Under the pieces are notes generated by a model that worked only from the letters and a program-made list of their open reading frames with translations, was not told the DNA's origin and did not search any database. Shown here piece by piece: positions 7,600 through 19,095 of a stretch of 64,000 nt of DNA. The stretch is from Streptomyces sp. NBC_00162 (GTDB taxonomy: Bacteria; Actinomycetota; Actinomycetes; Streptomycetales; Streptomycetaceae): NCBI RefSeq assembly GCF_024611995.1, contig NZ_CP102509.1:3100001-3164000 (forward strand), in the 5' to 3' direction. Both the position numbers and the translations under genes were made by a program. Each line of letters starts with the position of its first letter. The first letter of the stretch is position 1.

Positions 7600-9447
7600 T
7601 TGACCAGCCAGAACCTGCACATCGGGCCGGACGCGGCGGCAGACCGTTACCGGTTGCTCCGGTCCATCGGGCGCGGCGGGGAGGCCGTGCTCTATCTCGC
7701 GGAGATCGAGCTCGCCGGGGGATCCGAACCCGTCGTCGTCAAGGTGCTCGACTCCAAGACGACCATCACGCCCGACATCTTCGACCGGATCAGCCGGAAG
7801 TGGAACGAGCAGGCGGAACTGCTGCGCTTCGTCCACCGGCCCGGAGTGGTCGGCGTACGGGAGCACTTCGAGGGCCCGCCGATCCACCGGCCCGGCGAGT
7901 CGTCGACCCTGACCGGTCGGGCGCTCGTCCTCGTCATGAACCACGTCGACGGGCTCGACCTGCGCGACTGGCGGGCCGAGCGGACGCTCGCCACCGCCGC
8001 CGAGCGGCGCGAGGTCATGCGCACGCTGGAACAGCTGGCCGACGTACTGGACTGGCTGCACTCGGGGAAGGCCACCCCGTCCGGGCGCCAGGTGATCCAC
8101 GGCGACCTCTCCCCGGGCAACGTGATGGTCGACGAGCACGGGCAGGCCACCCTGGTGGACTTCGGCCTGAGCAAGCTGACCGCCGACCACCAGACGGCCG
8201 AGGTCTGGTTCACCCCCGGGTACGCGGCTCCCGAGGTCTTCGACGGGAAGCGGACACCGGGCACGGACCGGTACGCCTTCGGAGCCATCGCGTACTTCCT
8301 GCTGAGCGGGGAGTCGCCGCCCAACTCGCCGGAACAGCTGGCCCGGGCGATGGCCGCGCTGCCGCAGATCGCCGTGCTGGACGCCGAGCAGCGGGCCCGG
8401 ATCACCTCCGTCTACGCGGGCGATCCCACCGAGCGGCCGGTGAGCCTGGCCGGCTGGATGAAGGACGTCCGGCGCGCGGTGGTGTCCACGACCGCCTCCA
8501 CCTCGCAGCGGGTGGTGGAGGACGCGGCCCCGGCGTCGGCACCGACCCCCGCCCCGACGCCGACCCCGATCCCGGCGATGCCGGTGGCGCCGCCCCAGCC
8601 CGCGACCCCGCCGGCGGCGGCGGTCCACACGCCGGCATACGTCCCGGCCGCACAGCCGGAACCGGAGCCGGAGCCGGAGACCCAGCCGCAGCGGCAGGCG
8701 CAGCCGCAGCCCGCTCCCGTGCCCGCCGGGTACGGGCCGACGTACCCCTTGCAGGCGACCCCGCCCCCGGAGCCGGGGAAGAAGCGCCGGACCGGGCGGG
8801 TGCTGGGCAGCGTCGCCGCCGTCGTGGTCCTCGCCGCGCTCGCCGTGCTCGGCGTACAGCTGCTGCAGGAGAAGGACGACAAGCGAACGGGCCAGACCGC
8901 GAGCGACAAGCCCAGCACGTCCGCCTCCGCCGATGCCGACGCCGACGCCGGAGCGGAGACACCGAGCCCGACGCCCACGCCGTCGGACACCGGGAGCGCG
9001 GACACGACGGCCGAGCCGACCGCCAGTGGCTCCGAGCCCGCGGGCATCGCGCCGGACATCAAGGCCGCCGATCTGACCGTCATGAACCCCGTGAACGGGC
9101 TGGGCGAGTTCACGGTCGGAGCGGCGAAGATCAACACCAAGCAGTACGGCGCGGCGTTCATCGCCGACCTGGGCTGCAACGGCGATGCGACCGCGGAGTT
9201 CGACCTCAACCGCGAGTGGAAGTACCTGGACTTCACGGCCGGAGTCGACGACGGCTCCAGCCGGGAGCAGGGCCGGGTCAGCATCTCGCTCGACGGCCAG
9301 CCGGCCGCCTTCTCCGAACTCGTCGCGCTCGGCAAGCCGATCACCAAGCGGGTGGAGGTGAACGGCGCCCTGCGCCTGCGCATCAAGGTGGACGCGGGGT
9401 GCGAGATGGGCAAGGTGGTCATCGCCGCCCCGCAGCTCACCCGCTGA
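7600..9447 (+). CDS. Membrane-anchored Ser/Thr protein kinase with extracytoplasmic domain
   Basis: A 615-residue protein with a TTG start and a GGGGGG site 5 nt upstream. The N-terminal kinase domain (about 15-290) has a glycine loop (IGRGGEAVLYLA), Lys48 (VVVKVL), the catalytic loop HGDLSPGNV (Asp169), Asp187 in VDFG, and an APE-type segment (GYAAPE). The HGD in place of HRD is unusual. A Pro/Ala/Glu-rich linker (about 300-395) leads to one transmembrane helix (about 401-425) and a second low-complexity linker. A roughly 115-residue extracytoplasmic beta domain with two Cys (in LGCNGD and DAGCEM) ends the protein; it resembles NPCBM/carbohydrate-binding-like modules. The kinase probably senses an envelope ligand. 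It is a single gene ended by a strong hairpin. Confidence 0.9.
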   Translation: MTSQNLHIGPDAAADRYRLLRSIGRGGEAVLYLAEIELAGGSEPVVVKVLDSKTTITPDIFDRISRKWNEQAELLRFVHRPGVVGVREHFEGPPIHRPGESSTLTGRALVLVMNHVDGLDLRDWRAERTLATAAERREVMRTLEQLADVLDWLHSGKATPSGRQVIHGDLSPGNVMVDEHGQATLVDFGLSKLTADHQTAEVWFTPGYAAPEVFDGKRTPGTDRYAFGAIAYFLLSGESPPNSPEQLARAMAALPQIAVLDAEQRARITSVYAGDPTERPVSLAGWMKDVRRAVVSTTASTSQRVVEDAAPASAPTPAPTPTPIPAMPVAPPQPATPPAAAVHTPAYVPAAQPEPEPEPETQPQRQAQPQPAPVPAGYGPTYPLQATPPPEPGKKRRTGRVLGSVAAVVVLAALAVLGVQLLQEKDDKRTGQTASDKPSTSASADADADAGAETPSPTPTPSDTGSADTTAEPTASGSEPAGIAPDIKAADLTVMNPVNGLGEFTVGAAKINTKQYGAAFIADLGCNGDATAEFDLNREWKYLDFTAGVDDGSSREQGRVSISLDGQPAAFSELVALGKPITKRVEVNGALRLRIKVDAGCEMGKVVIAAPQLTR

Positions 9448-9457
9448 ACCCCGTAGT

Positions 9458-9521
9458 CCCGTACGCGAAAAGGGCGGCCCCGCACCGGAATGCCGGTGCG
9501 GGGCCGCCCTTCGCGTACGGG
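9458..9521. terminator. Long bidirectional hairpin between kinase and gatB
   Basis: A 19-bp perfect stem (left arm AAGGGCGGCCCCGCACCGG, loop AATG) is extended outward by a second pairing, CCCGTACGCG with CGCGTACGGG. It sits between two convergent genes with stops at 9447 and 9524 and should terminate transcription from both sides. No T-run is present, as is usual in Streptomyces. Confidence 0.88.
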
Positions 9522-9523
9522 GT

Positions 9524-11035
9524 CTACTCGGAGACGCCCAGGCGCTCCAGGATGAGCTCCTTGACGCGCGCCGCGTCGGCCTGGCCGCGGGTGGTCTTCA
9601 TGACCGCTCCGACCAGGGCGCCGACGGCCGCGATCTTGCCGCCGCGGATCTTGTCGGCGATGGCCGCGTTGCCCGCGATGGCCTCGTCCACGGCCGCGCC
9701 GAGCGCGCCCTCGTCCGAGACGACCTTCAGGCCGCGCTTCTCGACGACCTCGTCCGGGGTGCCCTCGCCGGCGAGTACGCCTTCGAGGACCTGGCGGGCC
9801 AGCTTGTCGTTCAGCTCGCCCGCGGCGACCAGCGCCGCGACCCGGGCGACCTGCGCCGGGGTGATCGGCAGCTCGTCGACGACGACGCCCTGCTCGTTGG
9901 CGTTGCGGGCCAGCTCGCCCATCCACCACTTGCGCGCGGCGGCCGAGTCGGCGCCCGCCTCGGTCGTGGCGACGATGGAGTCCACCGCGCCCGCGTTGAG
10001 GATCGACTGCATGTCGTGCTCGGTGACGCCCCACTCCTCGCGGAGCCGGTTGCGGCGCACGCGCGGCATCTCGGGCAGACCGGCGCGCAGCTCCTCGACC
10101 CAGTCGCGGGCCGGGGCCACGGGGACCAGGTCGGGCTCCGGGAAGTACCGGTAGTCCTCGGCGTTGTCCTTGATGCGGCCGGCCGTGGTGGAGCCGTCCT
10201 CCTCGTGGAAGTGCCGGGTCTCCTGCACGATCGTGCCGCCGCCGGTCAGGACGGCCGCGTGGCGCTGGATCTCGAAGCGGGCCGCGCGCTCGACGGAGCG
10301 CAGCGAGTTGACGTTCTTCGTCTCGCTGCGGGTGCCGAACTCGGACTCGGGGGTCGGGCGCAGCGACAGGTTCACGTCGCAGCGCATCTGGCCCTTGTCC
10401 ATGCGGGCCTCGGAGACGCCGAGCGCCTTGATGACCTCGCGCAGCTCCGCGACGTACGCCTTGGCGACCTCGGGGGCCCGCTCGCCCGCGCCCTCGATGG
10501 GCTTGGTGACGATCTCGATGAGCGGGATGCCGGCGCGGTTGTAGTCCAGCAGGGAGTGGGACGCGCCGTGGATACGGCCGGTGGCGCCGCCGACGTGCAG
10601 CGACTTGCCGGTGTCCTCCTCCATGTGGGCGCGCTCGATCTCCACGCGGAAGATCTCGCCGTCCTCCAGCTGTACGTCGAGGAAGCCGTTGAAGGCGATC
10701 GGCTCGTCGTACTGGGAGGTCTGGAAGTTCTTCGGCATGTCCGGATAGAAGTAGTTCTTCCGGGCGAAGCGGCACCACTCGGCGATCTCGCAGTTCAGCG
10801 CGAGACCGATCTTGATGGCGGACTCGACGCCGATCGCGTTGACGACCGGGAGGGAGCCGGGCAGACCGAGGCAGGTGGGGCAGGTCTGCGAGTTGGGCTC
10901 GGCGCCCAGCTCGGTGGAACAGCCGCAGAACATCTTGGTCTTGGTGCCGAGCTCGACATGGACCTCAAGGCCCATGACGGGGTCGAACGAGGCGAGAGCG
11001 TCCTCGTACGACATCAGTTCGGTGTAGGTGCTCAC
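9524..11035 (-). CDS. gatB: Aspartyl/glutamyl-tRNA amidotransferase subunit B
   Basis: 503 residues, the usual GatB length. Visible features are the N-terminal [10 protein letters not shown], the cradle domain signature ([17 protein letters not shown]), the zinc cysteines (CGCS and CPTCLGLPG) and the C-terminal YqeY-like tail domain. GatB binds misacylated Glu-tRNA(Gln)/Asp-tRNA(Asn) and phosphorylates the side chain using ATP, so that ammonia delivered from GatA can amidate it. The GTG at 11035 (reading [14 protein letters not shown]) is chosen because homologues start there and a GAGGG site lies 11 nt upstream. It is the last gene of the gatC-gatA-small ORF-gatB operon. Confidence 0.96.
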   Translation of the reverse strand: MSTYTELMSYEDALASFDPVMGLEVHVELGTKTKMFCGCSTELGAEPNSQTCPTCLGLPGSLPVVNAIGVESAIKIGLALNCEIAEWCRFARKNYFYPDMPKNFQTSQYDEPIAFNGFLDVQLEDGEIFRVEIERAHMEEDTGKSLHVGGATGRIHGASHSLLDYNRAGIPLIEIVTKPIEGAGERAPEVAKAYVAELREVIKALGVSEARMDKGQMRCDVNLSLRPTPESEFGTRSETKNVNSLRSVERAARFEIQRHAAVLTGGGTIVQETRHFHEEDGSTTAGRIKDNAEDYRYFPEPDLVPVAPARDWVEELRAGLPEMPRVRRNRLREEWGVTEHDMQSILNAGAVDSIVATTEAGADSAAARKWWMGELARNANEQGVVVDELPITPAQVARVAALVAAGELNDKLARQVLEGVLAGEGTPDEVVEKRGLKVVSDEGALGAAVDEAIAGNAAIADKIRGGKIAAVGALVGAVMKTTRGQADAARVKELILERLGVSE

Positions 11036-11052
11036 GGTGAAACTTTTCCCTC

Positions 11053-11298
11053 TCAGCCCAGCAGGACGTCGTCGTCGCCCAGGCGCTTCAGCTCGCGGTA
11101 CAGGATCGCGAGGCCGGTGACGATGGCGGCGGCGGACACGGCGGCGTCGACCAGCTTCAGCACGTCGTGCTCGCTGCGGGCCTTCTTGACCTGCTTGATC
11201 ACGCTGATCGCGCCGAAGGCGGTGGTGCCGATCGACAGGTAGGTGCCGGTCTTGGACTTCTTGAAGCCCTTGGCCTTGGTCAGTGCACTGGTGCTCAC
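11053..11298 (-). CDS. Conserved small protein between gatA and gatB
   Basis: An 81-residue protein. A basic N-terminus ([11 protein letters not shown]) precedes a hydrophobic stretch [16 protein letters not shown] (about 19-34), and a second hydrophobic helix ([18 protein letters not shown], about 50-67) follows a charged loop. This suggests a two-helix membrane hairpin. Its start overlaps the gatA stop by 4 bp and gatB starts 18 bp after its stop, so it is co-translated with the amidotransferase. The same small protein occupies this position in other Streptomyces as far as I recall. No function is known, and nothing in the sequence suggests it is a catalytic subunit. Confidence 0.85.
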   Translation of the reverse strand: MSTSALTKAKGFKKSKTGTYLSIGTTAFGAISVIKQVKKARSEHDVLKLVDAAVSAAAIVTGLAILYRELKRLGDDDVLLG

Positions 11299-12788
11299 AG
11301 CGACGGTGCCTCCTCAAGCAGCGGGTGACCCCAGCGTGCGATGAAGGCGGCCTCGACGGCCGCACCGACCTTGTAGAGACGGTCGTCCTTCATCGCCGGG
11401 GCGATGATCTGCAGACCGACCGGGAGACCGTCCTCGGGCGCCAGGCCGCAGGGGAGCGACATGGCGGAGTTGCCGGCCAGGTTGGTCGGGATGGTGCACA
11501 GGTCCGCGAGGTACATCGCCAGCGGGTCGTCGGTGCGCTCACCGATCGGGAAGGCGGTGGTCGGGGTCGTCGGGGAGACGATCACGTCGACCTGCTCGAA
11601 GGACTTCTCGAAGTCCTTGGTGATGAGCGTGCGGACCTTCTGGGCGGAGCCGTAGTACGCGTCGTAGTAGCCGGAGCTGAGCGCGTACGTGCCGAGGATG
11701 ACGCGGCGCTTGACCTCGTCGCCGAAGCCGGCCTCGCGGGTCAGGGCGGTGACGTCCTCGGCGGACTTGGTGCCGTCGTCTCCGACGCGCAGGCCGTAGC
11801 GCATGGCGTCGAAACGGGCCAGGTTCGAGGAGCACTCGGACGGCGCGATCAGGTAGTACGCGGCCATCGCGAGGTCGAAGGACGGGCAGTCCAGCTCGAC
11901 GATCTCGGCGCCGAGCTCCTTGAGGAGCTCCACCGACTCGTTGAAGCGCTGGACGACGCCGGCCTGGTAGCCCTCGCCGGCGAACTGCTTGACCACACCG
12001 ACGCGCATGCCGGCGACGGAGCCGTTGCGGGCGGCCTCGACGACCGGCGGGACCGGGGCGTCGATGGAGGTGGAGTCGAGCGGGTCGTGGCCGGCGATGA
12101 CCTCGTGGAGGAGCGCGGCGTCCAGGACCGTACGGGCGCAGGGACCGCCCTGGTCGAGGGAGGAGGAGAAGGCCACCATGCCGTAGCGGGAAACACCGCC
12201 GTACGTCGGCTTCACGCCGACGGTGCCGGTGACGGCGGCGGGCTGGCGGATGGAACCGCCGGTGTCCGTGCCGATGGCGAGGGGCGCCTGGTACGCGGCG
12301 AGCGCGGCCGCGGAGCCGCCGCCGGAGCCGCCGGGGATCCGGGTGAGGTCCCAGGGGTTGCCGGTGGGGCCGTAGGCGCTGTTCTCGGTGGAGGACCCCA
12401 TGGCGAACTCGTCCATGTTGGTCTTGCCGAGGATCACGACGTCGGCTTCCTTCAGCTTGCGCGTCAGGGTGGCGTCGTAGGGCGGGATCCAGCCTTCGAG
12501 GATCTTCGAACCGACGGTGGTCGGGACCCCGACGGTGGTGAAGATGTCCTTGAGGGCGAGCGGTACGCCGGCCAGCGGGCCGAGCTTCTCGCCGGCCGCG
12601 CGCTTGGCGTCGACGGCGCGGGCCTGGGCGAGCGCGCCTTCGCGGTCGACGTGCAGGAAGGCGTGGACCTTCTCGTCGGTCGCGTCGATGCGGGCCAGGT
12701 GGGCCTCGGTGACCTCGACGGCCGTGAGCTCGCCGGAGGCGATCTTCTCGGCGGTCTGGGCTGCCGTGAGCTTGATGATGTCCGTCAT
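11295..12788 (-). CDS. gatA: Aspartyl/glutamyl-tRNA amidotransferase subunit A
   Basis: 497 residues of the amidase-signature family. The catalytic Ser-cisSer-Lys triad is intact: Lys80 in LALKDIF, Ser155 in [10 protein letters not shown], and the nucleophile Ser179 in DTGGSIRQP. GatA hydrolyses glutamine and channels ammonia to GatB for Gln-tRNA/Asn-tRNA formation in the cytoplasm. The gene follows gatC by 5 bp and overlaps the next small gene by 4 bp, so the operon is translated as a unit. Confidence 0.97.
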   Translation of the reverse strand: MTDIIKLTAAQTAEKIASGELTAVEVTEAHLARIDATDEKVHAFLHVDREGALAQARAVDAKRAAGEKLGPLAGVPLALKDIFTTVGVPTTVGSKILEGWIPPYDATLTRKLKEADVVILGKTNMDEFAMGSSTENSAYGPTGNPWDLTRIPGGSGGGSAAALAAYQAPLAIGTDTGGSIRQPAAVTGTVGVKPTYGGVSRYGMVAFSSSLDQGGPCARTVLDAALLHEVIAGHDPLDSTSIDAPVPPVVEAARNGSVAGMRVGVVKQFAGEGYQAGVVQRFNESVELLKELGAEIVELDCPSFDLAMAAYYLIAPSECSSNLARFDAMRYGLRVGDDGTKSAEDVTALTREAGFGDEVKRRVILGTYALSSGYYDAYYGSAQKVRTLITKDFEKSFEQVDVIVSPTTPTTAFPIGERTDDPLAMYLADLCTIPTNLAGNSAMSLPCGLAPEDGLPVGLQIIAPAMKDDRLYKVGAAVEAAFIARWGHPLLEEAPSL

Positions 12789-12793
12789 GGCTG

Positions 12794-13090
12794 TTAGTCC
12801 TCCCCCAGGATCTGCGGCACCTTGAATCGCTGCTGCTCCTGGGCGGGAGCGCCGGAGAGCGCCTGCTCGGGGGTGAGCGAGGGACGGACCTCGTCCGCGC
12901 GCATGACGTTCGTCAGCGGCAGCGGGTGGGAGGTCGGCGGGACGTCTTGGTCGGCGACCTCGGAGACGCGGGCGACCGCGCCGATGATGTCGCCGAGCTG
13001 TCCGGCGAAGTGATCCAGCTCGTTGCTGGACAGCTCAAGGCGCGCCAGCCGAGCGAGGTGGACGACCTCCTCGCGCGTAATGCCAGGCAT
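12794..13090 (-). CDS. gatC: Aspartyl/glutamyl-tRNA amidotransferase subunit C
   Basis: 98 residues with the GatC signature: [20 protein letters not shown] at the start, a linker ([23 protein letters not shown]), and the conserved FKVPQIL end. GatC wraps around the GatA-GatB interface and stabilises the heterotrimer. It is the first gene of the gat operon on the minus strand. The promoter should lie in the roughly 190 bp between this gene and the GGDEF-EAL gene. Confidence 0.95.
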   Translation of the reverse strand: MPGITREEVVHLARLARLELSSNELDHFAGQLGDIIGAVARVSEVADQDVPPTSHPLPLTNVMRADEVRPSLTPEQALSGAPAQEQQRFKVPQILGED

Positions 13091-13250
13091 GCAGCGATCC
13101 TCTGGGGGTGGGTGGATGTTTGGGTTTCGGACCCAATCCTATGGGGCCCGGCCCCCCACCCACGAAACGGTTTGCGGTCGTGCCGGTACGGGGCCGGGCC
13201 CGAGCCCGCTGCACGGGGCCTCCCGGGCTCCGCCCGGACCCGCGGGTCCG

Positions 13251-13277
13251 GGGGCGGAGCCCCCGCAACGGCGGCGC
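13251..13277 (+). repeat. Copy of a dispersed intergenic repeat
   Basis: The 27-base core GGGGCGGAGCCCC-C-GCAACGGCGGCGC, written here split around one differing base, recurs at 62033-62059 with one mismatch. Partial copies occur near 62080, 35023 and 26670. It lies just after the stop side of the GGDEF-EAL gene, and the upstream bases CTCCGCCC...GGGCGGAG can fold into a hairpin. Such elements are common in Streptomyces intergenic regions and may act as terminators. Confidence 0.7.
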
Positions 13278-13282
13278 AGGGG

Positions 13283-15463
13283 TCAGACGGCGTCGGCCTC
13301 GGCGGCCGCGAGCTCGGCCGAGATGTCGGCCGGGCGGCGCCAGCCGCGCTCGCCCCGGGCGAGGAGCCAGGCGGTGGCCTCCTGCGGCGGCATGGCGGCG
13401 GCGACCAGCCACCCCTGCACCGCGTCGCAGCCCAGGTCCCGCAGCCGCTCCCACGTCTCGTCGTCCTCCACGCCCTCGGCGACCACGAGCAGGCCCAGCG
13501 AGTGGGCGAGATCGACGGTGCAGCGGACGATCTCCGCGTCCTGCGCATCCACGGCAAGCCGGCCCACGAACGACCGGTCGATCTTCAGCTCGCTGACCGG
13601 CAGCCGGCGCAGGTGGACCAGTGAGGAGTACCCGGTCCCGAAGTCGTCCAGGGACATCTTCACGCCGTGGCCGGTGAGCCCGGCCATGGTGTCCGCCGCC
13701 CGCTGCGGGTCCTCGAGCAGCACGTGTTCCGTTATCTCCAGCTGGAGGCCGCTCGCCGGGACCCCGTGCCGGGCCAGCCGCGCGGCCACCGCTCCCGCGA
13801 AGCCGGGGGTGTGGACGTCGCGCGGCGAGACGTTGACGGCCACCGGCACCTTCAGGCCCTGGGCCCGCCACCGCGCGACCTGCGCGAGGGCCGTCTCCAG
13901 GACGTACTCCGTCAGGTGCGGCATCAGCCCGGAGGTCTCGGCGATCGCGATGAACTCGTCCGGGGACACCCGCCCGCGTTCCGGATGGACCCAGCGCACC
14001 AGGGCCTCGAGCCCGGCCACCTGCCCGTCGAAGCGGACCTTCGGCTGGTAGTGGAGTTCCACTTCACCCGCGTCGAGGGCCCGGCGGAGGTCGCCGAGGA
14101 GGCCGAGCCGGTCGGGGGTGTTGCTGTCCCGCTTGGACTCGTACACCTCCACGCCCGTGCGGTCGCGCTTCGCCTGGTACATCGCCACGTCGGCGCGGCG
14201 CAGCAGCCCCTCGGCGTCCAGCGCGTGGTCGGGGAAGACGGCGAGGCCGGCGCTGGCCTCCAGGACGAGCGTGAGGCCGTCCAGGTCCAGCGGGGAGCTG
14301 AGCTCCGCGACCAGGTGGCGGGCGATCCGCTGGGCGCTGGTGGTGGAGTCGGCCACGGGCAGCAGGACGGCGAACTCGTCACCGCCGAGCCGGGCCGCCT
14401 CGGCGTCCTCGGGCAGCGCCTGGCGCAGCCGGTCGGCGATCTGGAGGAGCAGCCGGTCGCCCGCGAGGTGACCGAGGGTGTCGTTGACGGCCCGGAAGCG
14501 GTCCAGGTCGATCAGCACAAGAGCTGCCCGGGTGCCCAAACGTTCAGCCTCGTCCAGGGCGGTCCAGGCCCGCTCCAGCAGCCACTGCCGGTTCGGCAGC
14601 CCGGTCAGCGGGTCCCGAAGCTGTTCCTCGGCGCGGGCCCGGGCGATCCACAGGGTGGAGTCCAGTGCGATCAGCGGCACGGCGAACAGCGGCAGCAGGA
14701 CCGGCTGCGTGACCGCGACGACGCAGATCAGCGGGGCGATCCCGAGCAGCGCGACCGCGACTAAGGCCTGCCGGAGCAGGGCCGTACGGGCGACGGTGGG
14801 CAGGCCGCCGCCGCGCGGGGTCACCGCGATCCACAGCAGGGCCCGGGTGACGAGCAGGTACGCGACCGCCACGAGGATGACCTCGGGCACCGCGTCGAGC
14901 TCCCAGCTGGTGGGCCTCCAGGGGCTCTCCACTGACGGCACGTCGCCGAAGGCCGCGAGTACGAGGGCTCCCGCGCCGATGCCGAGGATGTCCACGGAGC
15001 CGTGCAGCACACCCTGCCGCCAGCGGTGCCGGCGCGCGGCCCCGACCAGGGACACCACCGCGAGCGAGACGAGTCCCGCGGGCACCCAGCCGTAGAGGAG
15101 GAGCACGCCGAGGGTGAGCGCGGCGCCCGAACCGGTGCCGCCCCACCAGCGGTCGCGGCCCAGTGCGACGAGGTGGCCGACGATGATGCCGGTGAGCAGG
15201 GCGAGCGCCCAGCCCACCGCGCCACCGGGGAACAGTGCCTGACGGTCGCTCAGCGCGGAGGCGACCCCCGCCCCGAGCACCACGACGGCCAGGCCCACGA
15301 CGGCGAGGGACAGCACGCCGCGCCGCCCGGATCCGCTCGCACCGGTGCCGGGCGGCCGGGTCTCCGGTGTCCTGGACCCCAGAACACCCATCCGGCCCGC
15401 CCGCATGGACGGGAGTTCCCCGCCGAACTCAGGTGACGGGTCGGCGCTTTCGGTGGGTTTCAT
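13283..15463 (-). CDS. rmdB: Membrane GGDEF-EAL cyclic di-GMP enzyme (RmdB-like)
   Basis: 726 residues. About 240 N-terminal residues hold several hydrophobic helices (for example VLSLAVVGLAVVVLG and AVGWALALLTGIIVG), consistent with a polytopic sensor. A GGDEF domain follows with intact GGDEF (residues 360-364, RLGGDEFAVL). Then comes an EAL domain with intact EAL (about 486-488, GLEALVRWVHP) and DDFGTGYSSL. Both halves keep key residues. The position next to ligA and gat genes matches the Streptomyces coelicolor phosphodiesterase RmdB, which hydrolyses c-di-GMP and affects development. The ATG at 15463 has GAGAGGG upstream. Codon 234 (14762-14764) is the rare TTA, implying dependence on the bldA tRNA. 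The gene symbol rests on domain layout and synteny. Confidence 0.85.
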   Translation of the reverse strand: MKPTESADPSPEFGGELPSMRAGRMGVLGSRTPETRPPGTGASGSGRRGVLSLAVVGLAVVVLGAGVASALSDRQALFPGGAVGWALALLTGIIVGHLVALGRDRWWGGTGSGAALTLGVLLLYGWVPAGLVSLAVVSLVGAARRHRWRQGVLHGSVDILGIGAGALVLAAFGDVPSVESPWRPTSWELDAVPEVILVAVAYLLVTRALLWIAVTPRGGGLPTVARTALLRQALVAVALLGIAPLICVVAVTQPVLLPLFAVPLIALDSTLWIARARAEEQLRDPLTGLPNRQWLLERAWTALDEAERLGTRAALVLIDLDRFRAVNDTLGHLAGDRLLLQIADRLRQALPEDAEAARLGGDEFAVLLPVADSTTSAQRIARHLVAELSSPLDLDGLTLVLEASAGLAVFPDHALDAEGLLRRADVAMYQAKRDRTGVEVYESKRDSNTPDRLGLLGDLRRALDAGEVELHYQPKVRFDGQVAGLEALVRWVHPERGRVSPDEFIAIAETSGLMPHLTEYVLETALAQVARWRAQGLKVPVAVNVSPRDVHTPGFAGAVAARLARHGVPASGLQLEITEHVLLEDPQRAADTMAGLTGHGVKMSLDDFGTGYSSLVHLRRLPVSELKIDRSFVGRLAVDAQDAEIVRCTVDLAHSLGLLVVAEGVEDDETWERLRDLGCDAVQGWLVAAAMPPQEATAWLLARGERGWRRPADISAELAAAEADAV

Positions 15464-15861
15464 GCCCGTCCCTCTCACAGCCGGCTGTGCCGATGTCACG
15501 CAATGGCCCCGATGTCATGCCATCACGGCTGGAATCGCATCCGGCTGCCGTGCACGACGGGCGCACCCCTCAACAGTAGGACGCGGGAGGGTCTCAGGGG
15601 CAGCGGTCGGCGGTGGTTGCCCGAATGCGACCCAGCCACCCTCATCAGTACGGTATCCGCCGAACGGGTGAGTTTGGACCAGGACCCCCCGGTCACCCGT
15701 CCGATGATCCGACAGGTCACCGCCCTACGACCAGCCTTGTACCAGCCGTTTACCACCGTCTGCCGCGCCTGGCGTGCGCCCGCCCGTACGGCCGCACGCC
15801 ACGCATCCGTTCACCTTCTTTACTCCCCTGGAGATCTGTCCGGGCGATTGCCTTCCGGCCG
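15464..15861. other. Intergenic region upstream of the GGDEF-EAL gene
   Basis: About 400 bp between ligA's stop and the start of the GGDEF-EAL gene, both on the minus strand. It should hold the promoter of the GGDEF-EAL gene. I see no convincing gene, hairpin terminator or RNA family here; open frames across it lack ribosome-binding sites and family resemblance. Confidence 0.5.
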
Positions 15862-18111
<2,250 letters not shown>

Positions 18112-19095
18112 TCACTCAGGGTTGTCGGCGAGCGACCTCGCCGCCCTGACGCAATGCGCCTGCACCGCGCGGGCGTAGGCGGGTGAAGCACCCGCCAGAC
18201 CGCACGACGGGGTGACCACGACGGACTCCGCCAGAGTCCCCGGGGCCAGTCCCAGCCTGCGCCAAAGCTTCCTGACACCCATGACGCTACCGGCAGGGTC
18301 CGACAACGGGCCGTCGGTGCCCGGCACCACTCCGGCGAAGAGTTTCGTACCGCCTTCGACGGCCTCCCCGATGGTGTCGTCCTCGCGCTCGGTGAGCAAC
18401 GAGAAATCGAACGACACGCCCGTGGCGCCGGCTCGCCGCAGCAGTCCGAAGGGGACCTCGGGCGCGCAGGAGTGGACGATGACCTCCCCGTCATGGACGG
18501 CGAACAGGTCCCGCAGGGTGCCCTCGACCACCTGCCGGTCGACGGCCCGGTAGGTGCGGTAGCCGCTCGCGGAGCGGACCCGGCCGAGCAGGACGGCTGT
18601 GAGCGACGGCTCGTCGAACTGCAGCACGACGTCGGCGCCGGGGATCCGCTTGCGTACGTCGGCCAGGTGCTCGCGCAGGCCCTCGGCGAGGGATCCGGCC
18701 AGGTCCCGGCAGGCGCCGGCGTCCTGGAGCATGGCCTCGCCGCCGTGCAGTTCCAGGGCGGCGGCCAGCGTCCACGGCCCGACGGCCTGGATCTTGAGCT
18801 TCCCGGTGTACCCCTGGGTGAACTCCTCCAGGGCGTCGAGGTCCTCCCCGAGCCAGGACCGGGCGCGCTTCGAGTCCCGTCCGGGGCGGTCGCTGATCCG
18901 CCAGCCGCTGGGCTCGACGTGCGCGTACATGTCGACCAGCAGCCCGAGGGAACGGCCGATCATGTCGGCGCCGGGGCCCCGGGCGGGCAGCTCGGCGAGG
19001 TACGGGAACTCCTCGAAGGAGCCCGTCACGGTCTTGGCGGCCTCGCGGGCGTCCCCGCCGGGCAGCGAACCGATGCCGGTGGCGCTCGCGCTCAT
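18112..19095 (-). CDS. Methionine-synthase-like protein (MetE C-terminal domain family)
   Basis: 327 residues that look like a stand-alone C-terminal barrel of cobalamin-independent methionine synthase. Signatures are GIGSLPGGDAREA at the start, LQFDEPSL in the middle, a zinc-ligand-type VHSCAPEVP and a late VTPSCGLAG. In MetE, His and two Cys of such motifs hold the Zn that activates homocysteine. The N-terminal folate-binding half of MetE is absent, so it may use another methyl donor or act on another thiol. The ATG overlaps the stop of the upstream SDR gene by 4 bp. The exact reaction is uncertain. Confidence 0.85.
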   Translation of the reverse strand: MSASATGIGSLPGGDAREAAKTVTGSFEEFPYLAELPARGPGADMIGRSLGLLVDMYAHVEPSGWRISDRPGRDSKRARSWLGEDLDALEEFTQGYTGKLKIQAVGPWTLAAALELHGGEAMLQDAGACRDLAGSLAEGLREHLADVRKRIPGADVVLQFDEPSLTAVLLGRVRSASGYRTYRAVDRQVVEGTLRDLFAVHDGEVIVHSCAPEVPFGLLRRAGATGVSFDFSLLTEREDDTIGEAVEGGTKLFAGVVPGTDGPLSDPAGSVMGVRKLWRRLGLAPGTLAESVVVTPSCGLAGASPAYARAVQAHCVRAARSLADNPE

